Source of the DNA: Bauldia sp.
GTDB taxonomy: Bacteria; Pseudomonadota; Alphaproteobacteria; Rhizobiales; Kaistiaceae
Assembly: GCA_026126025.1 (NCBI GenBank)
Contig: JAHCJZ010000003.1
Span: 186,001-250,000, forward strand
Direction: 5' to 3'
Length of the DNA stretch: 64,000 nt
Positions within the stretch are counted from its first letter, which is position 1, and each line of letters begins with the position of its first letter. The position numbers and the translations under genes were made by a program. This document shows, piece after piece, positions 58,019-64,000 of this stretch. The notes beneath the pieces were generated by a model. The model was not told the DNA's origin. It made no database searches and saw only the letters and a list, made by a program, of their open reading frames with translations.

Positions 58019-59566
58019 CTACTGCGCGGGGCGGCCGTCGGGCATGATGGTGCCGGCGAAGATGGCATCGGTGAAGTCGGCGCCGCTGGAGCGGGCGAGG
58101 TTCAGGGTGGCGTCGGTGAGGTCGGTGCCGACCAGGACGGCGTTGGTGAGGTCGGTCAGGCGGAGGTCCGCCCCGGTAGCGGTCGCGCCGGAGAGGTCGG
58201 CGCTGATGAACCGCACCTGGTAGAACGACGCCCCGGTCAGGTCGGCGCCGACCAGCGTGGCGCGCTGGAAATCGGATTCGGCGAAGAAGGTCTCGGTCAG
58301 CACCGCGCCCGTCAGGTTCGCGCCGGCATAGTTGCCGTTGCGGGCGAGCGAGCCGCGGAACTGTGCGCCGGTGAGGTTGGCGCCGGTGAAGCGCGCCCTC
58401 TGCGCCCGGGTGCGGTCGAGAACGGCGCCGGCGAAGACTGCCGCCGCCGCATCGGTGCCATACATCAGCGCCTCGGTGAGATCGGCGCCGGAAAGGTTCG
58501 CCCGCTTCAGATCCGCGAGGTTGAGGTCGGTGCCGCGAAGGTCGGCGCCTTCGAGGTTGGCGCCGGCGAGGATCGTGCGGTGCAGCATCGAGAAGGAGAG
58601 ATTCGCGCCGGATAGATCGGCGCCGGCAAGGTTGCGGCGGCGCAGATCGACACCCGCAAGGTCGCAGTCGGGGCAATCATCGGTCAGGCCGGCGAGGAAG
58701 GCCTCGCGGCCGGTGGCGTCGGCGGGAAGGTCCTCGACGGTCTCGTCGACGATTTCGGCCGCGACGACCCCGGAACCGCCGAAGAGGGCTGAATCGTAGA
58801 TCTCCAGACGGCCGATGCTCTCGAAATAGCCGACGCGGATCTGGGCGTTGGCGGGATCGACCAGCGTCTGGCCCGGCTTGCGCAGAAGCCGCGACACGGT
58901 GAAGGCGACGCGGCCATCGTCGAAGGCCTTGGTGCAGTCTTCCTTGATCAGGAAGGCGCCCAGCGGCTCCTCGCCCGGCTCGGGCGGGACGTCGACGCAT
59001 TCCCACCCGCCGGCACCGAGATAGGTGCGCACCCCGCCCGGCATCGAATAGGCGAGCTGGCGGCGGGCGATCGAGACGCGGTTGTCGGTGACCGCGCGGA
59101 TGCCGCGAACGATACCGTCATCGTCGATCAGGACCGACAGCACCACCTCGTAGGTGAGGAGGCGGGTGCCCTGCGTGCGCTCGACGATCGGGGCGAACTC
59201 CATCGCCCGCGCCCAGTATTCCAGCGCGTCGTCATAGTTGAAGGTGACTTCGTGGAGGCCGTTGGCGTCAGCCGGGCAGGTCGCGAAGTCGGCGAAGCCC
59301 GCCAGCCGCAGCGACGGCGGGCCGCCATTGGTGCCGCAGGCGAATTCCTGGAACGCCTGAGGCTGCTGCGACCAGTGCACGCCGACGGCGAGGTTCCAGA
59401 AGTCGGGAACGTCGATGCGGAGCCCCTGCGCACCCGACGCGGCATGCTGCGCGGAGGCGGCAGCCGGAAGCAGCATCGCGGCGAGCGCCGCCGCGACGAG
59501 GCGCGCCGCCCGCCACCCCTGGCGGCGGCCGGACAGAACCGCGGCGGATGCCCGGCCAGGACCCAT
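58019..59566 (-). CDS. Exported pentapeptide-repeat protein
   Basis: A 515-residue protein with a signal peptide (residues about 18-40, ending AAASAQ). Residues 45-300 form an N-terminal domain with several Cys and no known motif. From about 315 to 510 there is a long run of pentapeptide repeats A(D/N)L-x-x (LAGVDLRRRNLAGADLSGAN, and so on), which folds as a right-handed beta helix. It is the last gene of the PQQ-dehydrogenase cluster, five bases after the cytochrome gene, so it may help assemble or anchor that periplasmic complex. ATG at 59566. Confidence 0.8.
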   Translation of the reverse strand: MGPGRASAAVLSGRRQGWRAARLVAAALAAMLLPAAASAQHAASGAQGLRIDVPDFWNLAVGVHWSQQPQAFQEFACGTNGGPPSLRLAGFADFATCPADANGLHEVTFNYDDALEYWARAMEFAPIVERTQGTRLLTYEVVLSVLIDDDGIVRGIRAVTDNRVSIARRQLAYSMPGGVRTYLGAGGWECVDVPPEPGEEPLGAFLIKEDCTKAFDDGRVAFTVSRLLRKPGQTLVDPANAQIRVGYFESIGRLEIYDSALFGGSGVVAAEIVDETVEDLPADATGREAFLAGLTDDCPDCDLAGVDLRRRNLAGADLSGANLSFSMLHRTILAGANLEGADLRGTDLNLADLKRANLSGADLTEALMYGTDAAAAVFAGAVLDRTRAQRARFTGANLTGAQFRGSLARNGNYAGANLTGAVLTETFFAESDFQRATLVGADLTGASFYQVRFISADLSGATATGADLRLTDLTNAVLVGTDLTDATLNLARSSGADFTDAIFAGTIMPDGRPAQ

Positions 59567-59570
59567 GGCG

Positions 59571-60173
59571 CTAGCGGAAGATGGCGTCGCAGGGCGCCTC
59601 GTCGCCGAAGAACAGCAGGCACTCATCGTAGGTCGGCTGGTTGGGCAGACCGACGACGCGCGCCATCAGATAGACGACGATGTCGTCGAGCTGCTGCTGG
59701 CTGAAATTGGTGCGTCCGCGGGGCGGCAGCTGCATGTCGCCGACATTGAACCGGTCGATGCCGTAGCAGCGGCCGTCCATGTTGTAGGCCTGCTGGTCGT
59801 AGCGCGGCATGATCGCGCCCGGGCGGCCGCAGGCGATCGTCAGCCGCAGCAGCTCCGGCGTCAGCAGCGACGCGCGCAGCGACGGCCCCTGCGGGTTCTC
59901 ACCCTCGCGCACGCCATTGGCTGCCCAGCCATGGCAGGCGCGGCAGCCGCCTTCCTTGTAGACCTGGAGGCCGGCTTCGACCTGCGCTTCGTCATAGGTG
60001 ACGGCCGCGTCCCCGTCGGCGGGCGCTTCCTCGCCGGCTGCCGGCGGATCGTCCTCCGCGACCGCGATCGCCGTGCCGGCGCCGCCGATCAGGGCGACCG
60101 CGAAGACGGCAAGGACCGTCCGGCGGATGCCGCCGGCCGGGATGACTGCGCCCCATCGTGCAAGAAGGCTCAT
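59571..60173 (-). CDS. Periplasmic c-type cytochrome of the PQQ dehydrogenase cluster
   Basis: A 200-residue monohaem cytochrome with an N-terminal membrane or signal segment (about 18-40). The haem site is GGCRACHGWAANG, and AIMPRYDQQAY provides the likely Met ligand. Three further Cys (IACGRPG, GRCYGID and the end ECLLFFGDEAPC) may form disulfides. It probably accepts electrons from the PQQ dehydrogenase encoded upstream and passes them to the respiratory chain. ATG at 60173 is used; an upstream frame start exists at 60209. Confidence 0.85.
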   Translation of the reverse strand: MSLLARWGAVIPAGGIRRTVLAVFAVALIGGAGTAIAVAEDDPPAAGEEAPADGDAAVTYDEAQVEAGLQVYKEGGCRACHGWAANGVREGENPQGPSLRASLLTPELLRLTIACGRPGAIMPRYDQQAYNMDGRCYGIDRFNVGDMQLPPRGRTNFSQQQLDDIVVYLMARVVGLPNQPTYDECLLFFGDEAPCDAIFR

Positions 60174-60272
60174 GAATGTCGAACTCCGATGCTCATGCGA
60201 AAACAACAAACGCCCAGCCGGGCAAAAGTGCGGCGGCCAATGGCCGCCGCACTCCAGTTCATCGACGCTCGC

Positions 60273-62039
60273 CTAGAGCGAGAAGAACAGCATGATCGCC
60301 GCGGGATTGGCGTTCGCCATCGCCGAAGCGTTCGGGTCGTCGCCATGCTCGGCGTAGCGGTGGAAGTCGGCACCCACGCCGCCCGGACCGACCGGGAGGG
60401 CGATGTACTGCTTGCCGTTCACCGCAAAGCTGATCGGCGGCGCCTCGATGCCGGTGCCGGTGTTGAAGTTCCACAGCACCTCCATCGTCTCGTCGTCGAG
60501 GGCGAAGAAGTCGCCGTTCAGCGAGGCGCTGAACACCAGGCCGCCGGCCGTGGTCAGGACGCCGGCGCGGCCGATATACGGCATCGAGTGCCGCGCGACG
60601 ACCGTGCCGGTGGCCGAATCGACTGCCGTCACGCTGCCGGTCAGCGGGGTGTCGCCGGTGACGCCGCCGACCTGGCCGAACCCGGCGAAGCCGGTGGCGA
60701 AGTCGTTGCAGCCTTCCATCGCCGAGCCATAGGCGTAGCCGGTCAGCTCGCTGTAGCTGGTCGGGTAGAAGTTCACGCCACCTTCCCAGTACGGGCAGAA
60801 GTTCAGGTTGCGGTCCGGCATCATCTGCGGCGCGCCGCCGAAGCCCGGCAGCTCGAGCAGCTCGCCCGCGCCGCGATAGATCTGAACGTCGAGGTTCGGA
60901 TCGTACTCGACCGGCTTGCCGGTCTTCGGGTCGAGGCCCTCCGACCAGGTCAGCTGCTCGACATACTGGCCGCCATTGATGAACTCGCCGGTGATGGCGT
61001 CGAGCTGGTAGAAGAAGCCGTTGCGGCCGAAATGGGCCAGCGTCGCACGACCGTCGACCTCGTAGAGCAGCTGGGTACCGACCTCGTCATAGTCCCAGCT
61101 GTCGTTCGGGGTGTACTGGAAGTACCACACCAGCTCGCCGGTATCGGCGTTCAGCGCCACGGTGCTGTCGGTGTAGAGATTGTCGCCGGGACGGAGCGTC
61201 GGATCCCAGTCGGGCTGCGGGTTGCCGATGCCCCAGACCACGAGGTTCTGGTTGACGTCGTAGGAGCCGGTCGCCCAGACAGCGCCGCCGCCGATTTCCG
61301 CGGTTTCGGGGATGACCCAGGTCTCGGAGCCGGGCTCGCCCGGTCCGGGGATGGTGTAGAACGTCCACACCGGATCGCCATTGGCGGCGTCACGCGCTTC
61401 GAGGCGGCCGCGCATCGGGCCGTCGCCGCCGGCGGGGCCCATGATGACCTTGCCGTCGATGGCGAGCGGGGCCATCGTGAAGTACTCGACCGGGTTCCGC
61501 TCGGTCGGGACCGCCCACATGAGCTCGCCCGTGGTGGCGTCGGTGCCGAACAGATAGCCGTCGAGGCCGATGCTGTAGATGGTGTTGCCGAGAAGGGCGA
61601 CGCCGCGATTGTTGGTGATGCCGTCGGTCTCGCGCGGGGTCTGCGGGTCCATGACCCAGCGGATGAAGGCGCGGTCGCCGGCCGTCAGGTCGATGCCATA
61701 GACGCGGCCCCAGCCGTCGACCATGTACATCGTGCCGTTGTCGACCAGCGGCGTGGCGTGCAGCGAGGAGATGGCGAAACCGCCGGCCTCCGGCAGCGCC
61801 AGCGGCAGCATGTGGCTTACCCGCAGGCCCGCGACGTTGTCGGTGTTGATCTCGTCGAGCGGCGAGAAGCGGTGGCTGTCATAGGTGCGGCCGTAGGAGA
61901 GCCAGTTCTCCGGCTCGGGATTGACGAGGCGGTCGAAGGCGACGTCGGCAGCCTGAACCATCGCCGTGGTGGCGAGCAGGCCGGCCGCGGCAAAACCAAG
62001 TCGCGCCAGACGACGCGACGACTTCGCGATAGTGCTCAT
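60273..62039 (-). CDS. PQQ-dependent alcohol dehydrogenase, methanol/ethanol family
   Basis: A 588-residue periplasmic quinoprotein with a signal peptide (ending MVQAAD) and eight-bladed propeller repeats (W-x-x-x-G and A/G-x-D-x-x-T-G-x). The active-site region has GNPQPDWDPTLRPGDNLYTDS with the metal-ligand Asn and NDSWDYDEV with the catalytic Asp; a second Asp two residues later is the mark of lanthanide-using enzymes. Two usual features are changed: the metal-ligand Glu of GAEFGVRG is Asp in GGDGPMRG, and the vicinal Cys pair before NRG is absent (TDGITNNRG). ATG at 62039 has GGGAGG upstream. Cytochrome genes flank it. Confidence 0.9.
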   Translation of the reverse strand: MSTIAKSSRRLARLGFAAAGLLATTAMVQAADVAFDRLVNPEPENWLSYGRTYDSHRFSPLDEINTDNVAGLRVSHMLPLALPEAGGFAISSLHATPLVDNGTMYMVDGWGRVYGIDLTAGDRAFIRWVMDPQTPRETDGITNNRGVALLGNTIYSIGLDGYLFGTDATTGELMWAVPTERNPVEYFTMAPLAIDGKVIMGPAGGDGPMRGRLEARDAANGDPVWTFYTIPGPGEPGSETWVIPETAEIGGGAVWATGSYDVNQNLVVWGIGNPQPDWDPTLRPGDNLYTDSTVALNADTGELVWYFQYTPNDSWDYDEVGTQLLYEVDGRATLAHFGRNGFFYQLDAITGEFINGGQYVEQLTWSEGLDPKTGKPVEYDPNLDVQIYRGAGELLELPGFGGAPQMMPDRNLNFCPYWEGGVNFYPTSYSELTGYAYGSAMEGCNDFATGFAGFGQVGGVTGDTPLTGSVTAVDSATGTVVARHSMPYIGRAGVLTTAGGLVFSASLNGDFFALDDETMEVLWNFNTGTGIEAPPISFAVNGKQYIALPVGPGGVGADFHRYAEHGDDPNASAMANANPAAIMLFFSL

Positions 62040-62057
62040 AATTCCTCCCAAAGACAG

Positions 62058-62103
62058 GCCGTTATCGGCCTTATTGATTCGCCGTTATCGGCCTTATTGA
62101 TTC
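62058..62103. repeat. Two tandem copies of a 23-bp unit in the dehydrogenase leader
   Basis: The unit GCCGTTATCGGCC-TTATTGATTC occurs at 62058-62080 and directly again at 62081-62103, just upstream of the dehydrogenase ribosome-binding site. Each copy holds a small palindrome (GGCCgttatcGGCC). It may be a slipped duplication in an untranslated leader. Confidence 0.85.
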
Positions 62104-62205
62104 AATGCGGATCGGGGGTTGCCGCCGTCTCCGGGCGACCCGCCGTTTCCTGATCCGGACCCCCATCTGGGGTATCCGCCCCCACCTCTAGCAGGTCGGC
62201 GTCCG

Positions 62206-62601
62206 TTAGCGAAGGGCCGCAACGTCCGCTTCGCTCACGATGCCGAAATCATTGCTCCCCAGATTGAGGACGAAGGTTGCGATGGCCGCGATCTCGTGGT
62301 CGTCGAGCCGGGTGGCGAAGGACGGCATGTAGATCGACCCGCGCAATATCTGCGTGGCGACGCGGTCGGGCCGGGCGAGGCGCGCATTGCCGACGAGCCT
62401 CGGGCCGATCCCGCCCTCGGCGCCTTCGCCGTGGCAGCGCGCGCAATGGGTCAGGAACAGCGCGCCGCCTTCGTCGATCAGACTCGCGGCAGCATCATCG
62501 GCCGGAGCGGTGGCGACGACGTCATGCGCGCTGGCGGACGCCATAGCGAGCGCGGCCGCCACGAGGCCCGCGGCCAGCGCCATGCCCCTGCGACGGGTCA
62601 C
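62206..62601 (-). CDS. Small c-type cytochrome of the PQQ dehydrogenase cluster
   Basis: A 131-residue monohaem cytochrome with a signal peptide and a THCARCHGEGAEGGIGP haem site; IYMPSFATRLDDHEIAAIATFV supplies the Met ligand and the final helix. I chose the GTG at 62601 because GGGAGG lies seven bases upstream and the protein then starts with a normal basic signal-peptide start; an in-frame ATG upstream at 62649 is less well supported. It precedes the dehydrogenase on the same strand and is probably its electron acceptor. Confidence 0.85.
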   Translation of the reverse strand: MTRRRGMALAAGLVAAALAMASASAHDVVATAPADDAAASLIDEGGALFLTHCARCHGEGAEGGIGPRLVGNARLARPDRVATQILRGSIYMPSFATRLDDHEIAAIATFVLNLGSNDFGIVSEADVAALR

Positions 62602-62719
62602 GGTCTTCCTCCCTGCCGGTATTTCCCGATCTTGGACGGAGACTAGCATCCGGCCTGCCGGAATGGAAAAGGCCGCGAACCTTGCGGTCCGCGGCCTTCC
62701 GGAAGCGCAATGCGAAGGC

Positions 62720-64000
62720 TCAGAGCGCCATCGCGCCCGGCCGCGTCGTGGGCCGGCCGTTGGGGAGGATGAGGAACATCACGATGCCGGCGAGGGCGAT
62801 CAGCCCGGCGCCGACCATGAGGCCGGTGCCCCAGCCCTGGACCGTCGCGGCCGGGTCGAACGGCACGCCCTCGGGCAGGTTGGCGTTGGTGACGCCGATG
62901 GCGACGGCCAGGAGGACCGCAAGGCCAACCGAGCCGCCGATCTGCTGGCTGGCGTTCAGCACCGCCGAGGCGCTGCCGGCATTCTCCTGCGGGATGCCCG
63001 ACACCGCCGCGCTGGTCAGCGCGACGAAGCCGAGGCCCATGCCGGTGGCGAGCAGGATGAAGCCCGGAAGGATGTCCGACACGTAGCGCGAATCCGGCTC
63101 GAGGGAGATGCCGATATAGAGGAGCCCGGCCGCGGCGATGAACGGCCCGATCGTCGCCAGCGGCCGCGGCCCGACGCGGTTGAGCATCACCGAGGCGATG
63201 CCGGCGCCGACCACGATGAAGGCGGTGATCGGCAGGGCGCCGAAACCGCTCTGGATCGGCGTCCATCCGTTGATCTGCTGCATCCACAGCACCACGAAAT
63301 AGAACACCGAGAAGAGGCCGCAGGCGATCAGGAAGCCGCCGAGATTGGCGCCGGTGACCCACCGCGAGCGGAACAGCGACAATGGCAGGAGCGGCGACCG
63401 GAGGCGCTGCTGGAGGAGGACGAACGCCACCAGAAGCACGGCGGATCCGGCAAGCGTGAGGAGGGTCTGGGCCGAGCCCCAGCCGACGTCATTGGCGTTG
63501 ACGAGGCCGTAGACCAGCGCGGCGAGGCCGGCGGTCGCCAGCACCGCGCCGACGAAATCGAAGCCCCGCGCATTCTCGTCCCGGCTCTCCGGCACGTAGC
63601 GCAGGACGCCCCAGACCGCGAAGAGCGCGATCGGGGTGTTAACGAACAGCACCCAGCGCCACGACGCCCATTCGGTGAGGACGCCGCCGAGAATGAGGCC
63701 GAGCGCGGCGCCGCCGGCGGAGATCGCCGCCCAGACGCCGAAGGCGCGGTCGCGCTCCCGGCCTTCCTCGAACACCACCGTGAGGAGCGACAGGGCGGCC
63801 GGCGCCATCAGCGCGCCGCCGAGGCCCTGGAGCGCGCGGGCGGCGATGAGGAGGCCGAGGTCATTGGCGAAGCCGCCGGCGAGCGAGGCAAGGCCGAACA
63901 GGCCCGCGCCGATCGTGAAGACCAGCCTGCGGCCGATGCGGTCCGCCAGCTTGCCGCCGAGCAACAGGAAGCCGCCGAAGGCGAGGGTGTAGCCGGTGAC
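62720..64000 (-). CDS. MFS multidrug exporter (DHA2/EmrB-QacA type), 5' end outside the window
   Basis: The frame is open to the right edge, so the N-terminus is missing. The visible 427 residues contain the MFS signature LLGGKLADRIGRRLVF, ARALQGLGGALMAPAALSLL, the DHA2 motif C ISAGGAALGLILGGVLTEWASWRWVLFVN, and eleven or more transmembrane helices, with a long cytoplasmic link near YVPESRDENARGFD. DHA2 proteins have 14 helices and export drugs or metabolites using the proton gradient. No regulator is visible nearby. Confidence 0.92.
   Translation of the reverse strand, partial: VTGYTLAFGGFLLLGGKLADRIGRRLVFTIGAGLFGLASLAGGFANDLGLLIAARALQGLGGALMAPAALSLLTVVFEEGRERDRAFGVWAAISAGGAALGLILGGVLTEWASWRWVLFVNTPIALFAVWGVLRYVPESRDENARGFDFVGAVLATAGLAALVYGLVNANDVGWGSAQTLLTLAGSAVLLVAFVLLQQRLRSPLLPLSLFRSRWVTGANLGGFLIACGLFSVFYFVVLWMQQINGWTPIQSGFGALPITAFIVVGAGIASVMLNRVGPRPLATIGPFIAAAGLLYIGISLEPDSRYVSDILPGFILLATGMGLGFVALTSAAVSGIPQENAGSASAVLNASQQIGGSVGLAVLLAVAIGVTNANLPEGVPFDPAATVQGWGTGLMVGAGLIALAGIVMFLILPNGRPTTRPGAMAL

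Noticed and set aside
59415-62153. Open frame of 912 codons on the plus strand opposite the cytochrome and PQQ dehydrogenase genes
   Set aside because: Composition is Arg/Ala/Asp/Val shadow coding without motifs; the opposite strand encodes clear enzymes with signal peptides and ribosome sites.

Overview
The window looks like chromosome from a high-GC alphaproteobacterium, most likely of the order Hyphomicrobiales. The reasons are the phyR-nepR-ecfG general stress locus, which is specific to alphaproteobacteria, the argB/HAD-nucleotidase/dapD/dapE/truA gene order, a PQQ alcohol dehydrogenase with c-type cytochromes, and many GC-rich intergenic palindromic repeats. Both window ends cut genes: a secreted S1-like protease on the left and an MFS drug exporter on the right.

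Core region, 1 to 24.2 kb. This part holds an exported four-repeat protein, an orphan immunity-like protein, and a three-gene operon of a coiled-coil protein, a DUF6384 membrane protein and a Gly-rich-tailed coiled-coil protein. Next comes a GNAT / C39-peptidase / RLAN-RimK ATP-grasp triad, a stand-alone receiver protein and the argB-ridA-HAD-dapD-dapE biosynthetic block. It is followed by truA/uup, an AI-2E-type permease, an IS5-family insertion sequence sitting inside an intergenic palindrome, a FAH-family hydrolase and phyR-nepR-ecfG.

Mobile region, 24.25 to 52.7 kb. An intact tRNA-Phe(GAA) marks one end of an integrated element of about 28.4 kb. The 47 bp at the tRNA 3' end are repeated exactly at 52642-52688, next to a tyrosine integrase and an AlpA-like excisionase. 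The element carries a relaxase, a VirD4-like coupling protein, ArdC, ParA with a ribbon-helix-helix partner, and a RepL-like initiator preceded by phased repeats. It has no mating-pair-formation genes, so it is best described as an integrative mobilizable element. Its cargo includes a secreted tail-fibre-like protein, a HEPN-motif protein, a PD-(D/E)XK protein, two further tyrosine recombinases, two very small operon genes and an XRE/ImmA-type regulator pair.

The main cargo is an operon of about 8 kb that starts with a HigBA toxin-antitoxin pair. It continues through small DNA-binding-like genes into an MmeI-family methyltransferase that seems to have lost its nuclease residues, a 286-residue helical protein, an SF2 helicase and a GIY-YIG nuclease. 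This is the best candidate in the window for an under-described defence system.

Relic zone, 52.7 to 56.9 kb. A degenerate third attachment-site copy, a fragment of another integrase, a nucleotidyltransferase-domain gene, a decayed tRNA and an intact tRNA-Arg(CCG) show that the spot has taken up elements repeatedly.

Right core, 57 to 64 kb. This part holds a methyltransferase and a minus-strand respiratory cluster: cytochrome c, PQQ dehydrogenase with unusual metal-site residues, a second cytochrome c and an exported pentapeptide-repeat protein. An MFS exporter runs off the window.
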